6,353 nucleotides of DNA, taken from an archaeon (GTDB taxonomy: Archaea; Iainarchaeota; Iainarchaeia; Iainarchaeales; Iainarchaeaceae). Where the stretch lies: NCBI GenBank assembly GCA_005239615.1, contig SBBR01000065.1:1-6353 (forward strand), read 5' to 3'. The notes beneath the pieces are model-generated. The model had not been told where the DNA came from. It saw only the letters and a program-made list of their open reading frames with translations, and did not search any database. The translations under genes and the position numbers were made by a program. Positions 1-5,096 of the stretch are shown one piece after another. The first letter of the stretch is position 1; each line of letters starts with the position of its first letter.

Positions 1-64
1 ACAAATTGGCCATGCATTCTTGACTTTTCAAAAATACGGCCTGGCAAATGGCATGAAAGGCAAA

Positions 65-82
65 CAAAAATAGGCATTTTTG
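65..82 (-). terminator. Possible transcription end of sod (A/T hairpin plus T-run)
   Basis: A perfect 7-bp inverted repeat, CAAAAAT and ATTTTTG with a 4-base spacer, lies about 22-40 bases past the sod stop. Read on the minus strand it ends in a run of T's followed by TTTG. Archaeal termination mainly needs T-runs, so the T-rich end may matter more than the weak hairpin. The rest of positions 1-104 shows no gene on either strand. Confidence 0.4.
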
Positions 83-104
83 TGGAGTTATGCAACACAG
101 CAGT

Positions 105-716
105 TCACATCTTTGCCTTCAGGTACAGCTCTTCCACATTCTTCCAGTTTATCACATTGAAAAACTGGTCCAGATATTCCGCGCGCTTGTTCTGGTATTT
201 GAGGTAATACGCATGCTCCCATACGTCAACCCCAAGGATTGGCACCTTGCCCTGTGAAATAGGGTTGTCCTGGTTCGGCGTAGAAATGACCTCAAGCTTC
301 CCCTTGCTCACAACAAGCCACGCCCAACCCGAACCGAACTGATTGAGGCCCGAGTTCTTGAATTTTTCCTTGAAGGCATCAAATCCCCCGAGGTCCTTTT
401 CAATGGCCAATGCCACCTCGCCGCTCGGCTTCCCACCGGCTTTCGGGGCCATCATTTCCCAGAAGAGTGTGTGGTTGTAGTGCCCTCCCCCATGGTTCCG
501 CACAGCCGCCCTTATCGCCTCAGGCACCGCATTCAGGTCCGTTAGCAGGGCCTCGATTGTCTTGTGCCTAAACTCGGCGTTGCCCTCAAGCGCGGAGTTG
601 AGCTTGTCAACGTATGCAGCGTGGTGCTTGTCATGGTGGATCCTCATTGTCTTCTCGTCGATATAAGGCTCGAGAGCATTGTAATCATACCTGAGTTTAG
701 GGACTTCAAAAACCAT
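105..716 (-). CDS. sod: Superoxide dismutase, Fe/Mn family
   Basis: Converts superoxide to oxygen and hydrogen peroxide in the cytoplasm; no signal peptide is visible. The protein is 203 residues, the usual length for the family. The N-terminal helical hairpin (about 1-85) and C-terminal alpha/beta domain (about 90-200) are both complete. All four metal ligands are recognisable: His27 (in RIHHDKHH), His82 (in HYNHTLFW), and Asp164 and His168 (in DVWEHAY). Gly78 in GGGHYNH together with Gln149 in PNQDNP resembles the Mn-type arrangement, where the active-site Gln comes from the C-terminal domain. The metal cannot be fixed from sequence, and archaeal enzymes are often iron-dependent or cambialistic. 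I chose the ATG at 714-716 over an in-frame TTG three codons upstream because a GGGAGGAG site lies 9 bases before the ATG and directly abuts the TTG. The gene probably has its own promoter downstream of the metallopeptidase gene. Confidence 0.97.
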   Translation of the reverse strand: MVFEVPKLRYDYNALEPYIDEKTMRIHHDKHHAAYVDKLNSALEGNAEFRHKTIEALLTDLNAVPEAIRAAVRNHGGGHYNHTLFWEMMAPKAGGKPSGEVALAIEKDLGGFDAFKEKFKNSGLNQFGSGWAWLVVSKGKLEVISTPNQDNPISQGKVPILGVDVWEHAYYLKYQNKRAEYLDQFFNVINWKNVEELYLKAKM

Positions 717-725
717 ATGGCACAA

Positions 726-733
726 CTCCTCCC
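726..733 (-). promoter_or_regulatory. Shine-Dalgarno of sod
   Basis: GGGAGGAG on the minus strand, 9 bases before the ATG at 716. It is a near-perfect match to the 16S anti-SD and decides the start codon, because the upstream TTG at 723-725 directly touches it. Confidence 0.8.
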
Positions 734-759
734 GAAATGCAAAATAAATTCGCTTTAGG

Positions 760-767
760 TATATTTA
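760..767 (-). promoter_or_regulatory. TATA-like box of sod
   Basis: TAAATATA on the minus strand. Transcription would start about 26-27 bases downstream, near position 736, giving a leader of about 20 bases that just contains the Shine-Dalgarno. The upstream edge of the box touches the inverted repeat at 767-790. The placement is typical for archaea, but no experiment supports it. Confidence 0.5.
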
Positions 768-790
768 GCCCTTAAAGGCTTTTAAGGGCT
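767..790. repeat. Perfect inverted repeat upstream of sod
   Basis: The arms are AGCCCTTAAA (767-776) and TTTAAGGGCT (781-790), fully complementary over 10 bp with a 4-base spacer GGCT. The element covers the last two codons and stop of the metallopeptidase gene (stop TAA at 782-784) and reaches the sod TATA box. It could be an operator for a dimeric regulator acting on sod, or an RNA hairpin ending the upstream transcript. No T-run follows on the minus strand, so I favour the operator reading. Confidence 0.6.
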
Positions 791-1201
791 ACTGAAGCGT
801 GAAAACACTGCCTGCGCCTGTCCAACGGACTTTTTCAGGTTAAGGTAGCGCTCAAGCTCGATCTTCACGTTCCTGCTGCACACGTGGTCATGGTGCCTGA
901 AGCCCCCTCCGAAAGTGTGGGGAATGTGCATCAGCTCGTGGATAATTGTCTCAATCTTCTCGTTCTCGGGCTGCTTGTCGAACTTCTCGGAAATGAGCTC
1001 AATCACATAAAAGCTCTTCCTCTGCCCCATCCCAAGCATCATAACCTTGCCTATGCAGTGTATGCGCGCGATTGTCCTCCTTGTTTTCGAGCCCCAGCTG
1101 CGCACCACGGTGAGGCGCTCTGGCATCACATGCCGATAATTGAGTGCGGCGGCAATTTCCTTTGTCCGCTCTGTCCATGCCGTGTCAAATTCGTATCTCA
1201 T
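782..1201 (-). CDS. Putative zinc metallopeptidase (HELxHIP family, COG4900-like)
   Basis: A small soluble protein of 139 residues built around a zincin motif, HELMH, at residues 88-92. It is followed by IPHTFGGGFRHHD, with His95, His103, His104 and His106 as possible further ligands. The HELxHIP...GGGFR.H signature and the earlier RSWGSKTRRTIARIH stretch (34-48) match the stand-alone predicted metallopeptidases common in archaea; their substrate is not known to me. The ATG at 1201 is preferred. It lies about 26 bases from a TATA-like box (1224-1231), as for a leaderless transcript, and family members start close to this point. An ATG at 1240 would add 13 residues and a TTG at 1261 would add 20, neither with a Shine-Dalgarno. 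The TTG version would overlap the start of endonuclease III. The metal-site residues are intact, so the protein is probably active. Confidence 0.85.
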   Translation of the reverse strand: MRYEFDTAWTERTKEIAAALNYRHVMPERLTVVRSWGSKTRRTIARIHCIGKVMMLGMGQRKSFYVIELISEKFDKQPENEKIETIIHELMHIPHTFGGGFRHHDHVCSRNVKIELERYLNLKKSVGQAQAVFSRFSSP

Positions 1202-1223
1202 GCTACAGAATACATGGCTCTGC

Positions 1224-1231
1224 AATAAAAT
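1224..1231. promoter_or_regulatory. Shared TATA-like box between metallopeptidase and endonuclease III
   Basis: AATAAAAT on plus and ATTTTATT on minus. Its centre is about 28 bases before the endonuclease III ATG (1256) and about 26 bases before the chosen metallopeptidase ATG (1201). Neither gene has a Shine-Dalgarno, and both distances suit leaderless transcription, so one box may serve both directions. This rests on spacing and A/T content only. Confidence 0.4.
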
Positions 1232-1255
1232 CCTTTTCATGCTGATGATTAATTC

Positions 1256-1900
1256 ATGCAAAAAGTCGTCGAAAAGGAAAGAATGCGCCTCGTCTTGCGG
1301 GAACTCAAAAAACTATACCCAGACAGCGGCACCGCGCTCAGGTTCGCCTCGGTCTTCCAGCTCGCGGTCGCCGTGATGCTCTCGGCGCAGTGCACTGATG
1401 CGCGCGTGAACATTGTCACAAAGGAGCTTTTCAAAAGCCTCAAAACCCCGAAAGACTTCGCCCTTGCGCCCCTGAAAGATTTGGAAAAGCTCATTTACAG
1501 CACAGGCTACTACCACGCTAAGGCAAAAAACATCAGGGCGATGGCGAGGGCGGTAATTGAGTGGCATGGTGGGGTAGTGCCCGACAGAATGGGCGACCTT
1601 GTGAAACTGCCAGGCATTGGGAGAAAAACAGCGAACATCATCCTGAACGAGGGCTATGGCATTGTCGAGGGAATAGCAGTGGACACGCATGTCACGCGCC
1701 TCTCAAACCGCCTAGGCCTTACTGCCCACCATGACCCTGTCAAAATCGAGCAGGACTTGATGACACTTGCGCCGCGCAAGGATTGGTGGTTCCTCTCAAA
1801 TGCCCTTATTTGGCACGGGAGGAAAGTGTGCCACAGCCGCAAGCCGGATTGTGTCGGGTGTGCGCTCAACAAAAAATGCCCCAGCGCATTCAGGGCCTGA
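1256..1900 (+). CDS. nth: Endonuclease III, [4Fe-4S] DNA glycosylase/AP lyase
   Basis: A base-excision repair enzyme that removes oxidised pyrimidines and cuts the abasic site by beta-elimination. The 214 residues cover the full family length. The helix-hairpin-helix lies at about 116-130 (LPGIGRKTANIIL) with catalytic Lys124; the catalytic Asp143 is in VDTHV. The C-terminal cluster loop has Cys192, Cys199, Cys202 and Cys208, spaced C-x6-C-x2-C-x5-C exactly as in Escherichia coli Nth. The early LSAQCTD motif (42-48) also fits. There is no Shine-Dalgarno before ATG 1256, and a leaderless start is likely. An in-frame ATG at 1283 is the alternative and would remove nine poorly conserved residues. 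The gene diverges from the metallopeptidase, and its last 11 bases overlap the end of the convergent gene at 1890-2273. MutY is less likely, because the aligned motifs and length are those of Nth. Confidence 0.96.
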   Translation: MQKVVEKERMRLVLRELKKLYPDSGTALRFASVFQLAVAVMLSAQCTDARVNIVTKELFKSLKTPKDFALAPLKDLEKLIYSTGYYHAKAKNIRAMARAVIEWHGGVVPDRMGDLVKLPGIGRKTANIILNEGYGIVEGIAVDTHVTRLSNRLGLTAHHDPVKIEQDLMTLAPRKDWWFLSNALIWHGRKVCHSRKPDCVGCALNKKCPSAFRA

Positions 1901-2273
1901 CATGCTTGAAAAGATAAGGGACTATTTCGGAGTCCACCTGCTTGACGTATTGACTGATTAACTCCCGTGGTGGATACAACGTACCGTAAATTGGAATACT
2001 TAGTTCAGATGCGAGAAATTGCCCAACGTTATCCATGAACTTCGGCGATTCCATTATTGTCCTCACCCCGTGCCTTCCCACAGCATTCTCGAGGCGGGCT
2101 TCGAAAAGGTTCCTTTCTTCCCAGAGGTCATGCGGATATTTCTCGCCTTTTTTCTGGCAACGAAGCTTTTCTATGCCGAGCTGTAATGTATGATGGTTCC
2201 CTGACTCGAAAAAATAGTGGCCCAGCGACAACTTCCAAAGACCTCGCAAAGCAAACAACGCCAGAAAAGACAT
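1890..2273 (-). CDS. Hypothetical protein, unrecognised
   Basis: I do not recognise this 127-residue protein. The N-terminal 20 or so residues are hydrophobic with a few basic residues (LALFALRGLWKLSLGHYFF); the rest looks soluble and mixed-charge. It has a charged middle (KKGEKYPHDLWEERNLFEARLE, about 41-62) and a hydrophobic/aromatic tail ending near YLFKHVRP. Its composition looks like a real protein, and it fills an otherwise empty stretch. The ATG at 2273 is the only ATG start available, since an in-frame stop lies four codons upstream (2283-2285). The ribosome site is weak (AAGG at a long distance). A TATA-like box at 2320-2327 would place transcription start near 2297. A second minus-strand frame (2128-2316) stays open across the 5' half, so a frameshift or a different N-terminus is possible. 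It converges on nth and overlaps it by 11 bases. Confidence 0.55.
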   Translation of the reverse strand: MSFLALFALRGLWKLSLGHYFFESGNHHTLQLGIEKLRCQKKGEKYPHDLWEERNLFEARLENAVGRHGVRTIMESPKFMDNVGQFLASELSIPIYGTLYPPRELISQYVKQVDSEIVPYLFKHVRP

Positions 2274-2319
2274 CCAAGGCGCCTACCTTGATTGCCTCAA
2301 GGGAAAACTGCCCCAAACC

Positions 2320-2327
2320 TTTAAATA
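2320..2327. promoter_or_regulatory. TATA-like box for the IscA fusion gene, possibly bidirectional
   Basis: TTTAAATA preceded by AAACC, a good archaeal BRE/TATA match on the plus strand. It predicts a start near 2350 and a leader of about 70 bases to the GTG at 2423. Read on the minus strand it is TATTTAAA and could also serve the hypothetical gene starting at 2273. Confidence 0.6.
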
Positions 2328-2328
2328 C

Positions 2329-2342
2329 TTAACACGCGTTAA
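2329..2342. promoter_or_regulatory. Candidate operator, TTAAC-N4-GTTAA
   Basis: A 14-base dyad with 5-bp arms lies between the TATA box (2320-2327) and the predicted start near 2350. This is where an archaeal repressor would block polymerase loading. The arms are short, so chance occurrence is possible. Confidence 0.3.
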
Positions 2343-2411
2343 TTTACTGTAGTGATACATGATTATTTGGTTGTTCGGCGAAGGGGTTCTCTTTCTTTTT
2401 CGCCAGTTTCT

Positions 2412-2417
2412 GGAGGG
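2412..2417 (+). promoter_or_regulatory. Shine-Dalgarno of the DUF1858-IscA gene
   Basis: GGAGGG, 5 bases before GTG at 2423. It supports the GTG as the true start. The next in-frame ATG does not occur until residue 38, inside the DUF1858 domain. Confidence 0.75.
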
Positions 2418-2422
2418 ATTGG

Positions 2423-3055
2423 GTGGAGTCAAAAGGGCACGAAGCCTACAAGGCACATGCTGAAACAGCACAGGTCAATGGCAAGGCCGGGCCAGCAACA
2501 GGTATAGCTGGCGAAGCAGTGATTACAAAGGACATGACAATTGGCGAAGTGGTGGCAAAGTACCCTGAGACGGCAGAAATAATGCTCGGCTATGGCCTGC
2601 ACTGCATTGGCTGCCACGTGAACCCCTACGAGAGCATCGAGGCAGGAGCTTATGGGCATGGCATGAGCCCTGAAACTGTTGAAGGCATGGTCAAGGAAAT
2701 GAACGAGGCAATTGGGGGCAGCAACGAGGACAAGGACATCAACCTCTCGGACAGCGCAGTAAAAAAGTTCTCCGAGCTCATGCAGAAGGAGGGCAAGGCG
2801 GGCTGGGGCCTCAAGTTCACGGTCGAGCCGGGCGGGTGCTCCGGCTTCTCATACGTGATGGACTTCGCGGACAAACCAACAGAGAGCGAGAAGACTCTTG
2901 TAGAGAAGGGCATGAAGATTTTCGTTGACAAGGAAGTTTTGTCCATGGTGAAAGGCGTGCGCATTGATTACCTGGACGGCCTGAATGGCTCAGGCTTCAG
3001 GATTTCCAACCCCAACGCCCATGGAACCTGTGGCTGCGGAAAGTCCTTCCACTGA
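2423..3055 (+). CDS. DUF1858-IscA/HesB fusion protein, predicted Fe-S cluster carrier
   Basis: A 210-residue, two-domain cytoplasmic protein. Residues 1-32 look like a flexible Ala/Gly-rich lead. Residues about 33-97 are a DUF1858 domain (hybrid-cluster-protein-associated redox disulfide type): TIGEVVAKYPETAEIML, then GLHCIGCH with Cys61 and Cys64, then the typical SIEAGAYGHGMS. Residues about 106-210 are an A-type iron-sulfur carrier with Cys139 in GGCSGFSY and Cys203/Cys205 in CGCGKSF. The 64-residue spacing between the first two Cys equals that of E. coli IscA, so the cluster-binding triad is complete. IscA proteins receive and pass on [2Fe-2S]/[4Fe-4S] clusters; DUF1858 is thought to work in redox or metal chemistry, but its exact role is unknown. 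It starts with GTG behind a strong Shine-Dalgarno. The Mrp-type ATPase follows 32 bases downstream on the same strand and is probably co-transcribed. No scaffold or desulfurase gene is in view. Confidence 0.92.
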   Translation: MESKGHEAYKAHAETAQVNGKAGPATGIAGEAVITKDMTIGEVVAKYPETAEIMLGYGLHCIGCHVNPYESIEAGAYGHGMSPETVEGMVKEMNEAIGGSNEDKDINLSDSAVKKFSELMQKEGKAGWGLKFTVEPGGCSGFSYVMDFADKPTESEKTLVEKGMKIFVDKEVLSMVKGVRIDYLDGLNGSGFRISNPNAHGTCGCGKSFH

Positions 3056-3087
3056 CTCGACAAAATACGGTTTTCCCCCTGAAAATT

Positions 3088-3900
3088 ATGCCCATATCCA
3101 TACTCCCAGACCAACCCCAAAACACCACCAGCCCACAGCAAAGCGGCAACCCTTTCAAGGAAGTGCGCAGCCGCGTCGAGGAAAACCTGAAGGGCGTGAA
3201 AAAAGTAATCGCTGTCCACTCAGGGAAGGGTGGGGTTGGCAAGAGCACTTTTGCCGTGAACCTCGCGGCCGCGCTCACGAAGCTTGGATTTGCAGTGGGC
3301 CTTGTTGATGCTGACGTTGACTGTCCTTCCTGCCACAAGATGCTCGGCAACTCTGGCAGGGTTTTTGCGGACGAGCGGCAGAGGCTCCAACCAGTCGGTG
3401 CACATAGCATCAAGTTCCTCTCCGTGGGCAACATGGTGGAGAGCGAGGACAATGCAAACATCATGCGCGGCCCAATAATGTTCAAGCTCGTCTCCGAAAT
3501 GTTATACAAGGCGGACTGGGGAAATATTGATTATTTGATTGTCGATCTCCCGCCAGGAACGGGTGACAACCCCCTAACGGTGATGCAAATTGCGCCCCTT
3601 GCCGGACTCATCATAGTGACGCAGCCGCAGGAGGTCGCGCTCGTGGACGCGAGGAAGAGCGCTGACATGGCAAAGCGCATGGGCGTGAAGGTTATTGGCG
3701 TTGTAGAGAACATGAGCGGCGAGGTGTTCGGAGAGGGCGGGGCGGAAAAAATCGCCAATAAGCTCGGGACGAAATTTCTCGGCGCAATCACTTTGAGCAA
3801 GACCATAAGGGAATGCTCCGACCGCGGCATGCCGGCAGTCCTTATAGAGAAGCCGCTCTTTGAGGCTCATATAAAAATAATCCGTGCCGCGGAAATCTGA
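3088..3900 (+). CDS. Mrp/NBP35-family P-loop ATPase, predicted Fe-S cluster carrier
   Basis: A 270-residue ATPase of the Mrp/ApbC/NBP35 branch of the SIMIBI P-loop proteins. After an N-terminal tail (1-38) comes the deviant Walker A SGKGGVGKST (45-54), then VDADVD (73-78), then MRGPIM (126-131), then Walker B with the family hallmark LIVDLPPGTGDNP (150-162), then TQPQEVALVDARKS (178-191) and VVENMSGEVFGEGG (205-218). The family usually has a CPxC motif just after ENMS that binds a bridging [4Fe-4S] cluster in the dimer; here that segment is absent and ENMS runs straight into the FGEGG motif. Instead Cys79 and Cys82 form a CxxC directly after the VDADVD strand, and Cys243 is the only other Cys. 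Whether it still carries a cluster is open. The ATG at 3088 has no clear Shine-Dalgarno. The gene follows the IscA fusion by 32 bases, consistent with a shared Fe-S role. Confidence 0.93.
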   Translation: MPISILPDQPQNTTSPQQSGNPFKEVRSRVEENLKGVKKVIAVHSGKGGVGKSTFAVNLAAALTKLGFAVGLVDADVDCPSCHKMLGNSGRVFADERQRLQPVGAHSIKFLSVGNMVESEDNANIMRGPIMFKLVSEMLYKADWGNIDYLIVDLPPGTGDNPLTVMQIAPLAGLIIVTQPQEVALVDARKSADMAKRMGVKVIGVVENMSGEVFGEGGAEKIANKLGTKFLGAITLSKTIRECSDRGMPAVLIEKPLFEAHIKIIRAAEI

Positions 3901-3930
3901 TTTCAGGAATTTTGAAGGCACCGTATCCGG

Positions 3931-3938
3931 TTTAAATT
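3931..3938 (+). promoter_or_regulatory. TATA-like box of the FAD/NAD(P) reductase gene
   Basis: TTTAAATT preceded by CCGG, 30 bases past the end of the ATPase gene. It predicts a start near 3961, about 7 bases before ATG 3968, giving an almost leaderless transcript. It argues that the reductase is transcribed independently and that its true start is 3968. Confidence 0.6.
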
Positions 3939-3967
3939 ACTTACCTGGCAAAATTGCTCTGTTAGCT

Positions 3968-4666
3968 ATGAAAGCCAAAATGATGGTCATTGGCAACAAG
4001 AAAGAAACCCATGACACGAACACGATAACATTTCATTCCGATGCGCGGCCGGATTTCCGACCAGGTCAGTTCTTCATTGTGGAGTTCATGCACGAAGGCG
4101 GGAAGATACCAAAGCGCTCATACTCCACCTCGTCCTCGCCCACGCGCAGGAGCATCATTGAGTTCACAATAAAGCAGATGCCGAATGGCTATGTTTCAAA
4201 GCTTCTCTGCGGCATGAAGGATGGCGAGGAGCTCATGGTGGACGGGCCTTGGGGGAACTTCGTCTTCGACGAGAAGAAAATGCCAGAGATTGTGATGCTT
4301 GCAGCAGGCTCCGGTATAGCCCCATTCAGATGTTTCTGCCAGTACATTCTCGACAAAGGCCTCCCCACCAAGGTGATACTTGTTTATTCAAACAAGACAG
4401 AGCAGGACATAATATGCAAAAAGGATTTCGACGAATTCGCGGAAAAAATCCCTAACCTGAGGGTAATTTATTCCCTCACGCGGGAGGAAAAAGCAGGGTT
4501 CATGTGCGGTAGGATTGACATGCCATGCATCAGCGACCTTCTCAGGGAACTCCCTGGTGCGTTCTTCTTCATCTGCGGCCCGCCCGCGATGGTGAGCGAC
4601 ACCGAAAAGTTAGTGCTTGAGGCAGGCGTCCCGAAGGAAAGGGTCAAGACTGAAAAGTACGGCTGA
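3968..4666 (+). CDS. FAD/NAD(P)-binding oxidoreductase, ferredoxin-NADP reductase-like
   Basis: A 232-residue flavoprotein of the ferredoxin reductase superfamily. It passes electrons between NAD(P)H and an unidentified partner. The FAD-binding barrel spans about 1-100: PGQFF (32-36), then RSYSTSSSP (50-58) holding the RxYS flavin motif, then DGPWGNF (92-98). The nucleotide-binding half spans about 105-232: LAAGSGIAPFR (111-121), then LVYSNKTEQDII (138-149), then CGPPAMV (203-209). It stops at EKYG, with no [2Fe-2S] domain or PyrK-type cysteine cluster, so it needs a separate electron partner. There are seven Cys residues, including RCFC (121-124) within the pyridine-nucleotide domain. A longer start (GTG at 3884, +28 residues, overlapping the ATPase gene by 17 bases) is open but would translate through the TATA box, so 3968 is preferred; ATGs at 3980 and 3983 also exist. 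Nearby Fe-S genes suggest it may supply electrons for cluster assembly, as an inference. Confidence 0.93.
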   Translation: MKAKMMVIGNKKETHDTNTITFHSDARPDFRPGQFFIVEFMHEGGKIPKRSYSTSSSPTRRSIIEFTIKQMPNGYVSKLLCGMKDGEELMVDGPWGNFVFDEKKMPEIVMLAAGSGIAPFRCFCQYILDKGLPTKVILVYSNKTEQDIICKKDFDEFAEKIPNLRVIYSLTREEKAGFMCGRIDMPCISDLLRELPGAFFFICGPPAMVSDTEKLVLEAGVPKERVKTEKYG

Positions 4667-4701
4667 TGCCTGTCCCCGCTTTTCAATTTCAGGTTTTGCG
4701 G

Positions 4702-4917
4702 TTATTGGGGCCGCCTGCGCGCGGCGTACCTTATCCCAAGCAGGTTTCTCCTCACAATCGAGAGCTTCTTCACCAATGTCCTTGTCACCCCATGCCTTTG
4801 GGCAATTTGAGTCGATGGTATTCGAATCGAAGGATTCTGACTGGTAGCCTTTTTATCCACAGCCCTCGGATGCCTGTCAACCTCATATAATAATGAGCTC
4901 CTTATTTGCGGCTTCAA
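4702..4917 (-). CDS. Small hypothetical ORF with helix-turn-helix-like stretch, doubtful
   Basis: A 71-residue, very basic frame starting at TTG 4917 (an in-frame upstream stop is at 4984). Residues 35-52 (STQIAQRHGVTRTLVKKL) have the pattern of a helix-turn-helix: Ile-Ala, then Gly-Val at the turn, then a recognition-like helix. The C-terminus is Arg-rich (YAARRRPQ). Codons (AGG for Arg, AAG, GTG) resemble the neighbouring genes. The TTG overlaps the stop of the next frame upstream (TTGA at 4914-4917), so the two could be coupled, frameshifted, or pieces of one broken gene. I do not recognise a family. A random open frame is a real possibility. Confidence 0.3.
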   Translation of the reverse strand: MKPQIRSSLLYEVDRHPRAVDKKATSQNPSIRIPSTQIAQRHGVTRTLVKKLSIVRRNLLGIRYAARRRPQ

Positions 4918-5063
4918 TTCCCTGACTGGGCTTTGTCCAACCTGGCAAGGTTCTGAGACAACAACGAAGGGTTCGGGGCAGGCTCACCGAACATCCATTT
5001 CGGGTAGGTTCTCCAATTCGCCTTTCTCCAATTGTACTTTGGCCTGCCCATTAATTTCCCCAT
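4914..5063 (-). CDS. Small hypothetical ORF, possible leaderless gene, doubtful
   Basis: A 49-residue frame from ATG 5063, rich in Trp, Lys and Arg (GRPKYNWRKANWRTYPKW at about residues 6-23), then a Pro/Ser/Leu segment. The ATG is about 28 bases from the symmetric TATA-like box at 5087-5096, fitting a leaderless start divergent from scpB. The frame extends further upstream but would then run into scpB. Its stop overlaps a TTG that opens the 4702-4917 frame. I recognise no family. It may be the front half of a broken or frameshifted gene of about 120 codons. Confidence 0.3.
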   Translation of the reverse strand: MGKLMGRPKYNWRKANWRTYPKWMFGEPAPNPSLLSQNLARLDKAQSGN

Positions 5064-5086
5064 ATGCACTATGGCTGTAGTAATGC

Positions 5087-5096
5087 ATATTAATAC
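5087..5096. promoter_or_regulatory. TATA-like box of scpB, symmetric
   Basis: CATATTAATA, with a symmetric TATTAATA core. The centre is about 31 bases before the scpB ATG (5123), so the transcript would be leaderless or have a few bases of leader. No Shine-Dalgarno precedes that ATG. On the minus strand the same box is about 28 bases before ATG 5063. Confidence 0.5.

Noticed and set aside
1240..1249. CTGATGATTA resembling a box C of a C/D guide RNA
   Set aside because: No paired D box at suitable spacing; it lies in the short divergent promoter region and is probably chance.
2057..2332. Plus-strand open frame of 91 codons over the hypothetical gene
   Set aside because: It has the low-complexity Ser/Pro/Arg composition of an antisense shadow, and no Shine-Dalgarno or promoter fits its start.
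3884..3967. Longer N-terminus (GTG 3884) for the reductase
   Set aside because: It would translate across the TATA-like box at 3931-3938, and the residues do not look like the family's N-terminus.
4674..4699. CCGC/GCGG arms after the reductase as a terminator
   Set aside because: Only 4 bp pair, and the inner T-rich sequences cannot pair with each other.
4800..4856. tRNA-like T-loop sequence TTCGAATC
   Set aside because: No matching acceptor stem, D-arm or anticodon arm could be built around it on either strand.
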